Source: Anas platyrhynchos (lineage: Eukaryota; Chordata; Aves; Anseriformes; Anatidae). From it: 64,000 nt of DNA. The DNA is taken from contig NC_092612.1 of NCBI RefSeq assembly GCF_047663525.1, forward strand, positions 2,575,501 through 2,639,500, read 5' to 3'. Each line of letters starts with the position of its first letter. Positions within the stretch are counted from its first letter, which is position 1. Under the pieces are notes generated by a model. The model saw only the letters and a program-made list of their open reading frames with translations. It ran no database searches and had not been told where the DNA came from. This document shows positions 26,373 to 36,109 of the stretch, in pieces. The position numbers and the translations under genes are program-made.

Positions 26373-26378
26373 TTTATT
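26373..26378 (-). terminator. Polyadenylation signal of S100A16
   Basis: AATAAA on the minus strand, about 510 bases beyond the stop codon. This gives the longest 3'UTR of the array. Confidence 0.7.
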
Positions 26379-26883
26379 GCTGCAATAAATAACCGCACGG
26401 CCTTGCCCAGGCGCACCGAGCCCGAAGGAGCAGGCAGGGCAGACCCTTCACCAGCTGGGGCGGGGGGAAAGGCAGGGGCAAGCCCGTTCCCCAGGGAGAT
26501 CCCGACACGGTGACGGGGAGAAGGGGGCTCCACGGGAAGAGGGGGTGCCACTTGCGATGGGGTTTCTCCCAGCAGGGCTGAGAACAGACAGCATTCATGC
26601 CCTAGATGCGGGGAAGCCTTTCCCTGTGCTTCTCACCCAGCATCCCAGCAAGGATGGGACACTCCGAGGGGGGAGGAGGAGGGCAGGGATGGGGCGAGGA
26701 GGAACCCCCCCGTGCCAGCCTCACACCCCTTCGCTCCATCACACTGGCTCTGCCTGCCCCGGCAAAGCCGCAGGAGGCTGGGATGCTCCGGGACAAGCAG
26801 GGGCTCGGCAGCAGGGGAGAAGCAGGGGGCCGTGGAGAAGCAGGGGCTGAGCCCGGCGGGGTCCGGGCGGGGAGGGCAGCCCG

Positions 26884-27315
26884 CTACTTGGTGTGCTTGA
26901 TGCTCTGCTCCTGCTGGCGGATGATGTGGGCGATGGGGCTGGCGATGCCGCCTATCAAGGTCCAGTACTCCTCGAAGCTGATGCGCCCGTCTTTGTTCTC
27001 ATCCAGGTCGCAGATGAGCTTGTCGGCCGCCCGCCTGTTCCCGGTGTCCTGCGGGAGAGAGCGGAGATGTTGGTGCTGAGGAAATGGGGGTGCAAGGTGG
27101 GGGGGACCCCAGATGTGCGGCAGGAGCTGGCCCCCACGTGTCCCCGCACTGCCCAGCCTCACCGTCAGCATGTGGTTGAGCTCACAGCTCAGCATCCTGC
27201 GGAAATCCTTCTTGCTGATGCGCCGCGGCTTCCGGCAGCAGCAGCGGCTCGAGTACTTGTCAAAGTTGTTCACCAGCACCTGGATGGCCCATTCCAGCTC
27301 CGTGCAGTCTGCCAT
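26884..27315 (-). CDS. S100A16: S100A16
   Basis: Exons 27163-27315 and 26884-27048 code for 105 residues. The block CELNHMLTDTGNRRAADKLI and the loop DENKDGRISFEEYWTLIGGI are near-identical to human S100A16. S100A16 is a widely expressed Ca-binding dimer whose first EF-hand does not bind Ca. Here that loop is unusual: YSSRCCCRKPRRISKKDF has three Cys in a row followed by a basic run, where human has a Lys/Ser/Leu stretch. The Cys triplet is coded by TGC repeats. The junction is phase 0 (ACG|GTGAGG to CGCAG|GAC). The coding exon starts at 27331 after CTGCAG. A first exon ending at 29175 is likely. It neighbours S100A14, as in mammals. Confidence 0.95.
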   Translation of the reverse strand: MADCTELEWAIQVLVNNFDKYSSRCCCRKPRRISKKDFRRMLSCELNHMLTVRLGSAGTRGGQLLPHIWGPPHLAPPFPQHQHLRSLPQDTGNRRAADKLICDLDENKDGRISFEEYWTLIGGIASPIAHIIRQQEQSIKHTK

Positions 27316-27330
27316 CGCCGCCCGCGGTCA

Positions 27331-29174
27331 CCTGCAGGGACCAGGGTTAGGGGGAGGCTGTGAGGGATTGGGGTCACCAGGCCACCCGCAAGCCTCACGG
27401 TGCCATCAGGGCGCACGACGAGAGAGAAATCCATGGGACGGCACAAAGCCGGGTGCCCAGTTCCCTGCATCACCCCAAAAAGGCAGCACCTGCCCCGCCT
27501 GCCCCCCCGGGGCGGCCGCCCCCGCGCGTGGGATGGGGAGGCAATTATGGCGCCAGGGCCCCGCAGCACCCGGACCGCGGCGCCCGGTTCCCAGGGCTCA
27601 TTAGGGAGGAATGGGGCTGGGAGCGGCGGGCGAGCAGGCGCACGGCGGCGGCACGAGGGCAGGAATTACCGGCCGGCCTTCCTCTTGCTTCACGGCGCCG
27701 GGAACACCCCGGCGGGGCTCTTGGGCTGGGGCGTCCCACCGAGCAGGTCTGGGCCCCGTCAGCCAAGGGTTTCCCCAAATCCCATGGTCCTACCCTGCCT
27801 GCGAACGGGGCGTCCGAGCCTTGTTCTGCACCCCCCCGGCTGCTCCAAGCCAGGAAGCCCCTTCCTCTGGAGGAACCCAACAGGACGGTGACCGTCACGG
27901 GGTCCAGCATCCGCGTCCTGGGCAGGATGCGCACGGGCGGGGACGGGAACTGCGTCGCCTCGTCCGGCCTTGGCTCTTTCCTGCCCCAGCCGGGGCACGG
28001 AGCAGGGGCTCAGGGCGAGCTGGGGCACGGCGCTGCCGCTCCTTCTTGAAATCCTGATTTACACCAACATTTACACCTTGGGTGCAACGCCGACCAGCCT
28101 TGGAGGAATCCACCCCAAGGGGTGGCTCATTGCCATCCCCAGCTCCAGCCTGGCTCCCCTGCACCCCAAATCCACCTCTCTCTGCACCCACCGTCCCCAG
28201 TTCAGCCCCACACTGAGGCTGGTGGCTCATCAGGGTGGTGACAAGGGACATGAGGTGCTCCTCGTGGCAGAAGGGTGCCCAGGAGCCATCCCCATTCCTT
28301 TGCCGTCCCGTGGTGCCACAGCCCTGTGCCACCCACTTCCCGGGCTGGGGCTGGGTTTTGAAGGGGGACCCAGTGCTGGCAGCAGGCCCTGCTGTGAGCA
28401 GCAACGCTCATCACGTCCCCACGAGAGCCACTCACCACAGACATTCATCTCCATCCCCTCCCTGTCCTTGGTCATTAAATACCACCACAAATTAACCAGA
28501 CCCCAGCACGCCCATCCCCTGCACCCCCCAGGTGCAGACCCCACGCTGGCGTCCCCCATCCCCAGCCGCCTGCACCCAGCCCGTCCTCGGGGCACCACAG
28601 CTCCTGCTTCCCCGCTGACTCACGGCACCATCCCTGCCATGCACCCCTGGGGACAGTTTGGGGCTCAGGGACCTCGTCCCCATGGTGAGGGACCCGTAGT
28701 GGGATATTGTCACCACACTGGGGCATGGGGACGCCAGGAAGGCAAGACGGGGCTCGTCGACTGCTCCGCTCCTGCTGCCATGGTTCCCTTTTCTGCTTTC
28801 TCCTCTCCCTCTCCTTCCTCCCACAGCTCCAACCCATGGCCCTGGCATCGCAGTTGGTGCATCAGGGGGGAGAATTCCCCTTCCTGGGGGCCAGCCCCCT
28901 ACAAGCCCCCCCTGCCGAGCTCTCCATCCCCTCCACCCCAGACCCGCGCGCGCGGAGCTGCCGAAGGGCTCGGGGGATTTCCACCCAACCTGCAGCCGCA
29001 CGTCCCAGCATGGATCCCGGTTGAACGTTCCCCCCCCCATGGGAGCAGGCGCCGATTTTCCCATCCTGGGCTCGGCGCCTTACCTGGCCCCGTCTGTGGG
29101 TCCCGCTTTGTCCGTCTGTCACCGCCTTTGGCAGCAGAGGCAGTGGGAGCCGGTGCCGCCCGCTCGCCGCTCAC
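27331..29174 (-). other. Intron 1 of S100A16
   Basis: It runs between the probable first exon (donor GCAAG|GTGAGC at 29175) and the coding exon. No other coding potential is supported. One AP-1 motif lies at 28616-28622. Confidence 0.5.
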
Positions 29175-29203
29175 CTTGCACCCATGCCCTGGGCCCAGAC
29201 GGG

Positions 29204-29210
29204 TTTTAAA
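29204..29210 (-). promoter_or_regulatory. TATA-like element of S100A16 (TTTAAAA)
   Basis: TTTAAAA on the minus strand, about 30 bases before a short exon that ends in a strong donor at 29175. Confidence 0.5.
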
Positions 29211-29229
29211 GAGGCTCCCGCCCCTCCCT

Positions 29230-31815
29230 GACGTTCCCAGGGCGTTCCCAGGCCGGGGCTCACCTGGAAGCAGCTCGGGCTGATTGCAACACCTGGCCCT
29301 GCAGAGCAGGGGCGCAGCGGCCGCAGCCCCCACCCCATGGCCATGGGGTGACGATGGGCGCATGGGAGCCAGCCCAAGGACCCCCCCATCCCAGGCACGC
29401 TGTTTCTCCCAGCCCCATGTTTCCCCCAGCATGGTGGGAGAGGTTCATGGCAAGGTGGGGAGTAGTATTTATTTGAACCAAATTTGCTCATTCTGAAGGC
29501 AGTGCTGTGAAAGCACCTTGTGGTCTCTGCTACATCGGGGCCTTGGAAGCACAAGCGCCAGCCCCAAGCAGGGCCGTATCCAGCTCTCAGCCATCTCCAG
29601 ATACACGGGGATAGATAAGGTGCTGGTAGCTGTGCTTGTAAACTCACATCCATAATTAATCGGGCAGTAAATTGTACCCCTGTGTGTCGGCCGGAGCAAT
29701 GGCGCGGTGATGTGATGCCCAGATTAGATACAGGAGGTTTGGGGAGCTGCACATTTAGGGATGCAAAATAGGAGGTGATGGAGCCCAGGCAGGAGCCACC
29801 CACGCTTTTTCCTTTGCTCTTTGGGGACCTTTGCTCTTTGGGACACCAGTCCCGGAAAAAGTGCGTGTGTCATCCCCGCTCTCAGCCCTCTTCTTCCTAA
29901 TCTCGGGGGGAAGGAAGCAAAAGCACCTCGGCAGAGGTGCTCGGGTGTCATTGCTGCAATATCCCAGGAGGGTGGGAATCCCTCCCCGACCCTGCAGGCA
30001 AACAGCTCACCTCTGAATCATGGGCTTTCATTACCCTCCTGTACCTGGCAGATGTCACAACCGCATCCAGGCCCTTATTTTTACAAGGCATCCAAGGGCG
30101 TATGCGTGCGCTCGGAGCAGCCACGTAGGGCCCAAACCCATCACAAGACAGTTCCCAGCCAGCCCGCTTGTCCCCACAAGCTTCTTCTGCCCCCCGTCCC
30201 ACCAGCTGGAAGGCAAGGGGCAGCTGGGCTTCTTGCTGGCGGGCTCTGCCCTATGGGACCCTCTGCAGAGGGGGCCCAACGAGGCTTTTGGGGACCGAAA
30301 TAACCCCGCTGTGCCCCTGCGCACGGCAGCCACCAGCCCCGCTGCGTTTCTCGGGGCTCGCCGTGTGGCTCACACGCATGCCCAGCCACCGCTGAGTCAC
30401 CGAGGGTCACCGGCGCGGGCTGAGCTGTTTTCTGCCACCTGCGAGGACTTTCCAGGTCCAACAGATACTTATCAAGGATGGCTCACGCCGCTGGAATCGC
30501 CGTCCTCCCGACAGCGCATCGTCACGCTGGGGTCGCCAAACCAGAAGCCTGGAGTCCCCACTCCCACGGCCGGGAGAGCACCCAGGAGCCCTGGCTCCCC
30601 TTTCCCCTCCCATCACCCCAACCATTTGACACATTTCCTGTCTCTAATTAAATGCACACCACACCTCTCGGCTTAATTTCCATGTATTTATTTCCAAGGC
30701 AGGAACAATAAATAGTCATTCTCGTTGTGAAATCCACCCCAAGGTGAGAGGAGACAGAGGGCGGCCGCGGCCGAGTCGCGGTGGCGGTGCCGGCCGCCAG
30801 CCTGGGAGGACCGGCCACCCAGCCTGGCCTCAGGTTTCATCACTTTTCTCCAGGGTTTGGGGTTTTTCGTCGTTTTGTCTCCCCAGAGCACAAAGTGCAT
30901 GGTGACAGAGGTGTGGAGATGGTGCCCGCACCCCCTGCACCTATTAGGGACCCCATCCCCATCCCCATCCCTGTCCCCATCCCTGTCCCCATGTAGGGCT
31001 GCCCACGGGCTCCTCGAGGACGTGGAGCTCAGCAGAAACCATGGTCCCACACAACCTGGATGGGACCATGGCAAGGAAAGGTGGATGGCCAGGCTTGGTG
31101 GGTGCCCTACACCTTCTCCAACTCATTTCTTCACTCTCCAAGCTCTCGTTGCCTGCGCTAATTGCTCCGTCCTAGGAAGCCACCGCTTTGTGGCACTTGC
31201 TGTTTCCTAATTTGCTGCAATTACACGGAAATCCCACGCTCACCCAGCCCAGGTGGGTTCCTGTTCACTGGACCCACAGCTCCCGGCTGTTTCCAAACCC
31301 AGAGATTTCAGGGCTCCTCTGGGCTCCCTCGTGCCCAAATCCCTCAGGGTGCAGGTGACACAGCCCTGCTGTGCTTGTGGGGTCGCCAGATGGAGACCAC
31401 GGGCATGGGGCATGCCACTGCATGGGCACCTGCACACCCACAGCCCTGTGCACACCCACAGTGTACACGCACATGCAACCCTGTGTACACTTGTAGCACC
31501 CCTTTGCACATTTGCAGCACCCCTTGCATGCCCACAGTACCCCTTGCACGCCTGCAGCACCCCTTGGATGCCTGCAGCACTCCTTGCACACTTGTAGGAT
31601 CCCTTGCACACTTCTAGGACCCCTTGCACACTTGTAGGACCCCTTGCACACCTGCAGCACCCCTTGCACCCTCGTGCTCCACACTGGGGCTGCACAACCC
31701 AGGAGCGAGCGATGCTCACTCAGCACCACAGTCCCATCCCTCCCTGCTCCCCCTTCTCCCCCGAAAAACAAGGTCACCCCATCCTGGCTGTGTTTGTTTG
31801 TGGTTTTTTTTTTCC
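29230..31815. other. S100A16-S100A14 intergenic DNA
   Basis: No exon is supported. Isolated AATAAA hexamers occur near 29467 and 30688 (minus) and 30709 (plus) without coding sequence. An AP-1 motif lies at 30393-30399, a CCCATCC-type microsatellite at about 30950-30992, and a 20-base minisatellite is listed separately. Confidence 0.5.
31485..31678. repeat. 20-base minisatellite, about 10 copies
   Basis: The unit is CCCTTGCACACYTGCAGCAC. The CCTTGCA core recurs every 20 bases (31522, 31542, 31562, 31582, 31602, 31622, 31642, 31662), so the period is exact. Confidence 0.92.
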
Positions 31816-31823
31816 ATTTTTCC

Positions 31824-31829
31824 TTTATT
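31824..31829 (-). terminator. Polyadenylation signal of S100A14
   Basis: AATAAA on the minus strand, 370 bases beyond the stop codon. Confidence 0.75.
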
Positions 31830-32200
31830 AATTTATACAAAAATGGTTGCAAGTGACGCAAGCTGATAACAACCCGCCACCAGCTCAGCCCCGAGCCCGG
31901 CTGCCAGCCAGGGGCAGGTGGGGAGCCTCGCGCAGGCGCAGCACCCCAAAACCTGAGCAGCGCAGGCATCGTGCCCCCGGTCCAGGAGGGTGGGAGCAGA
32001 AACTATGCCCAGGCCACCAACGGCGACATCGGGGCTGGCCCGGAGCCCCCACATCGAAGGGATTTGGGGGGGGGGAAAGGAGCAAAGTCCCTCTCGCTGC
32101 GACGCTCCGGGGCCGGGGGACCTGCAACCACGCAGCCGCCGGGACCTCATCGCGGTGCAGAGCCCGAGGCCTCGGGCGCCTTCTTGTCCCCCAATGCCCT

Positions 32201-33899
32201 CTACTTCCTCCGGCAGCCCTTGGCCGCGTCCCCCATCATGTCCCAGTACTCTCCGAACTCCAGTTTGGCTTCGTCAGGGTCTCCCATGCACTCGATCTTC
32301 TCATCCAGCGGTCCGACGCACTGCGGGGCGGGCAGAAAAATCATCAGGGGGGTGATGGGGATGCGGGGTCCCGCGTCCACCCGGACCCCCCTCGCTGTCC
32401 CCAGGCTCTGCCCTCACCTTGCCCAAGTGGGGCAGCTTCTGCACCACCAGCTCCCGCATCTCGTTGGGGGTCAGGTACTCCTTCTGCCCCTTCACGGCGT
32501 AGCAGTGGAACTGGTTGATGACGGTCTCGATGGCCTGCTCCACGTCGGTGAGCTCCTGGCAGTCCTGCAAGGGGGGGGAGAGATGGTGAGGTACCAGATG
32601 GACACCCCCAGGATGGAGGGATGACCCCCGGGATGGAGGGGACACCCCCGGGATGGATGATGGGACACCCCTGGGATGGATGCGACACCCCCAGGCAGAT
32701 GTGCCGACGCTCCCTGTAGATGTTCCACCCCCCCACGCTGATTTAATAAAGCTCCTTATCAACACAACACCCCTCCGTTCGGAAGTGGGACCCCTTGTAT
32801 GGATGCTGACCCCTCTGCAGACACCTGAGACCCTCGTACAGACGCAAGACCTCTCCACGCTGCTGTGAGACCCCCTGGACAGACGCAAGACCCCCCAACA
32901 CAGATGTGGGACCCCTCCTTGTAGATGCAGGACCCCTCTTTTTAGATGCAGGACCCCTCCTTCCAGATGTAAGACCCCTCCTTCCAGGCCCTGCACGCCC
33001 CCAATACCCTCACACAGCCGCCGTACCCCTCCGTACGGTCACGACACCCCTCTGTGAGGCCATGACACCCCAAAACGACCCCCCCGGCAGGTCTGTCCCC
33101 CTGTCTCTCCCTGCCCAGCCGCCCCAGCGTCTCCGGGCGCTACACCCACGGCGCGGGGGCCGCCGCCGCCGTCCGGACTGGTTCTTCCTCTCCTTTGCAC
33201 AAGCGGCAGATGGAGGTGTGAGTCAGTGCCCGGGCGCACGGCGGGTTGGTGGCCGCCCTCCTCCCATCCCACGGGGGCTGCAGCCCCCCAGCCCCAGCTT
33301 TGGGGGGTTCGACCCGGCCCGACGCAGCTGCCCGACCACTCGTGCTAATTAAGCGAAGCTGGATCTGAAGGGAAACGGCGGTGATTCACCCGGCGCTGTG
33401 GTTTCCCCTCGAAACACCTTTAAACCACATCAGGCGATGGCCATTAGAGAAGAAACCGGCAATCTTCAGAGCCTCAGCCCCGCGCCCCGGCCCCAAATCC
33501 TCCGCAGGTGCAAAGCGCCCAGTGAGACCCCCCCCTGACACACGGGGTGGGTGCCTCCAGTTTGAAAGCAGAGGGAAGCAGGAGACTTTCTGACATCGGG
33601 CATCCTCGGAGAGGTTGCAAGGAGCAGGGCAGCTCAGCAGGAGCTGGAGAAAGCCGCCTGGGTTCCCCAAGCCTTCAAACCCCCGGCACCAGGTGCCCAA
33701 GCCCGGGGCAGCGTCTCCGAACCCCAAATTCATCCTAGGGGTGGCCCTCGGCCCTGCCGTACTGCTCAGAGGCACCCCATGCTCCGAGGGATGGGGGACG
33801 CATGGGGTCCCCCCCCATGCCCCACGGCTTCCCGGCCCTCCCGGTGCCGCGGCATCGCTCAAGGACCTTGCGCTTCTTGCGGCAGTTGCACTGGCCCAT
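32201..33899 (-). CDS. S100A14: S100A14
   Basis: Coding exons are 33867-33899 ([11 protein letters not shown]), 32418-32564 and 32201-32320, giving 99 residues. The middle reads [20 protein letters not shown]...[17 protein letters not shown], matching human S100A14. The second EF-hand ([20 protein letters not shown]) lacks the usual Ca ligands, as in mammals, where S100A14 binds Ca poorly. It ends AAKGCRRK. The Met-Gly-Gln-Cys start with Cys and a Lys/Arg run looks like a lipidation and membrane-anchoring signal (my inference); human keeps Met-Gly-Gln-Cys but not the basic run. Its 5' part sits in its own exon (33867-33964), preceded by a first exon ending at 34208 and a TATA box at 34257. 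In human it is epithelial and membrane-associated. Confidence 0.95.
32595..33060. repeat. Degenerate minisatellites in S100A14 intron 2
   Basis: The left part repeats 'acccccgggatggatg'-type units (32618-32695). The right part repeats 'agacccctccttccagatg'-type units of about 20-22 bases (32750-33060). Confidence 0.7.
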
Positions 33900-34207
33900 G
33901 CTGCTCCTTGCGGGGTCTGAGGGTCCCTCGGTGGGGCTGTCTGCTCCGACGGGGTCTTGGGGAGCTGGTGGGGGAGGGGAGAAAGTCGGGATCAGCTCTT
34001 GCTTGTTTGGGGGGGGCTCCCCTCCGTCTGCGTCGGGGCGAGGAAGGCGCCCTGGGATGCGCTGAGCTGCCGGGACATGTCCCGGAGATGGGAGCGTCCC
34101 TGCTCCAGCAGCAAGTCGTGGCAAAGCCAAGCGTGGGAGCAAAGCGGGGGCGGTGAGACCCCCAGGCACGGGGACCCCCTCCCCGTGGAGGCGGCCAGGC
34201 CACTTAC

Positions 34208-34230
34208 CTGCTCCGAGGGCTGTCCCGGGT
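34208..34230 (-). other. Non-coding first exon of S100A14
   Basis: Donor GAGCAG|GTAAGT ends it at 34208. The start is set by the TATA box at 34257 and is uncertain. Confidence 0.55.
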
Positions 34231-34256
34231 ATGAGCGGGCTGCGGTGCACCGGGGT

Positions 34257-34262
34257 TTTATA
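34257..34262 (-). promoter_or_regulatory. TATA box of S100A14
   Basis: TATAAA in CTGGTATAAAACCCC on the minus strand. Confidence 0.8.
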
Positions 34263-34895
34263 CCAGGGAGGTGTGAGTGGGAGCTCCCTGCGCACGGTGT
34301 GGTGCAAGGCGGCTCATTTCGGAGCCTGGCCCCGGGCCAGCGTGGGGCTGGGAAACGCCTCCTTCCCGGCCACACCGAGCGCTCCCCATCCCCATCCGGC
34401 ACGGCACGGCCACGCAGCGCCGCGTGGGAACGGCCACCGGGCACCGGCTGGCTCGGGGACAGGGCACCCGTCACCCCGCCGAGGGGATGGCACCGCCACC
34501 CAGCCTTCTTGGGGGACGTGGGAGCTGAACGCCAGGGCCGGGGGCTCGGCTGGGGATGCTGAGCCTGGCGTGTGGTTTATTGAGGGGACGCATCCCCAGG
34601 TGACCCTGGAGCGGACGGATGTTGGTGTCCTGGAGGTGGCCACCACCCGCAGCTATCACGAGATGCTGGAGATGGTCTTGAGCCCCCCGCCAGCCCCAGA
34701 TGCCTTCTGCCACCCATTGGGGCTGCTCTGCGTGACCCCACAGGGTTTGGGGTGGGTCCCTGCAAGCCAGACCAGCACCAGGGCACTTTGGGAACGTCCC
34801 CATCTGCTCGTGGCACGGATGGACCCAGCAGGGAGACGGGCTGCTCGCACCGGGGCCTCCCGCTAAGAACGGCAGCGATGCCCATGCTCGGGGAA
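34263..34895. other. S100A14-S100A13 intergenic DNA
   Basis: About 630 GC-rich bases. Nothing is recognised in it. Confidence 0.5.
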
Positions 34896-34901
34896 ACCTC
34901 T

Positions 34902-34907
34902 TTTATT
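34902..34907 (-). terminator. Polyadenylation signal of S100A13
   Basis: AATAAA on the minus strand only 35 bases beyond the stop codon, so the 3'UTR is very short. Confidence 0.8.
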
Positions 34908-34941
34908 AGCATCGTGTCACCCAAGTGTCCCCCCGTCCCCG

Positions 34942-35672
34942 TCACTTCTTCTTCTCCGCTTTCTCCCTCCGCATGGCCCTGGCCAGCTCGCCGATCAGCC
35001 GCCAGTACTCGTTGAACTTCAGCTCCTGGTCGTTGTTCACATCCAGCTCCCTCATCTTCTCCTCCAGGGAGGGGACGTCCTGTGGGGAGGGCAGGGGGGG
35101 CTCAGCGCTCCCACAGGGTCCCCAGTGAGCAGGGTGGGGATGGAAGAGCCAGGGCTGCCACCACCAGGGGACACCTCCATCCCTGTCCCCAAACAGGGCT
35201 CAAGTGAGGGGCATCCCCCGTGGCAAGGAGCCCCCAGCCCAGCTGAGGGTGGTGCAGAAAGGGGTAATGGGAGGGACAGACAGACAGATGGATGGACAGA
35301 CAGACAGCATCCATCCTCTCCGCCCCCCCACCAGCAGAACACCTCCACCTGCAGCAGCTTGGACCCTTCCTGCACCACCCAAATTCCACTTTTACTTTTG
35401 CTTTTCCACCCTTGGCAAACCCCAGGGTACCCGGAGCAGTCGCTGAGCGCTGGGGGGCTCCGTGGGAACCACCCAGCCCCCCCAGCCCTCCCCCCCCCTC
35501 ACGCTGCCCTGACCCTCACCTTCATCAGGTTGGGCAGCTGGAGCTGGACCAGCTCCTTGAACTCCTCGGCCGTCAGCGTCCCCTTCCTGCCCTCCTTCCC
35601 CGCGTAGGTGAAGAAGACGGTGACGACGGTGTCGATGGCCCGCTCCAGCTCGGTCAGCTCGCCCGTGGCCAT
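34942..35672 (-). CDS. S100A13: S100A13
   Basis: Exons 35520-35672 and 34942-35079 code for 96 residues. The first reads ELTELERAIDTVVTVFFTYA, then GKEGRKGTLTAEEFKELV. The second reads SLEEKMRELDVNNDQELKFN, then EYWRLIGELARAMRREKAEK, ending in a Lys-rich tail. All are diagnostic of S100A13. In mammals this protein drives leaderless release of FGF1 and IL-1alpha with Cu and uses the basic tail at the membrane. The junction is phase 0 (ATGAAG|GTGAGG to CCACAG|GAC). A first exon ends at 36065 and a TATA box lies at 36103. It is transcribed away from S100A1. The two lie head to head 4 kb apart, an arrangement also seen in mammals. Confidence 0.96.
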
Positions 35673-36064
35673 GGCGTGCCGGGGGGAGGCTGGGGGCTGC
35701 AGAGCCAAGAAGGGGGTGGGAGGGGATGGAGCATCTCGGGAATGTGATGGCTGGAGGGGGCTGCGTGGGATAAGGGACCCCCCACCCTTCCCCAGCCCGG
35801 GGTGCAGCGAGTTTGCACAGCCTCAGCCCTGCAGAGCCGAGTCCCAGTGCAGCTGGGGGCTGCCCCGTTACGCACTAGGGATCCAGACCCCCCCTCCCAA
35901 CCCCCCAGCATCACTGCGGGGAGGGCACGGCCATTTGGGGACAGCCCTGCCATCCCACAAACAGAGGCAGGCAGGGCAGCAGGACACCAGGAAGCAGTGG
36001 CACCGTGCAGGCCCCAAACACCGCCGTGGGACGGGATGGGGACAAGGCAGCGACCCCGACTTAC

Positions 36065-36078
36065 CCCGCTCGGCTGCG
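36065..36078 (-). other. Non-coding first exon of S100A13
   Basis: Donor AGCGGG|GTAAGT at 36065. The exon is short; its start is inferred from the TATA box. Confidence 0.5.
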
Positions 36079-36102
36079 GGTGGCTGCAGCCCCCCGCGGG
36101 GT

Positions 36103-36108
36103 TTTATA
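36103..36108 (-). promoter_or_regulatory. TATA box of S100A13
   Basis: TATAAA in CCCCGTATAAAACCCC on the minus strand, in the same GC frame as the S100A14 TATA box. Confidence 0.8.
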
Positions 36109-36109
36109 C

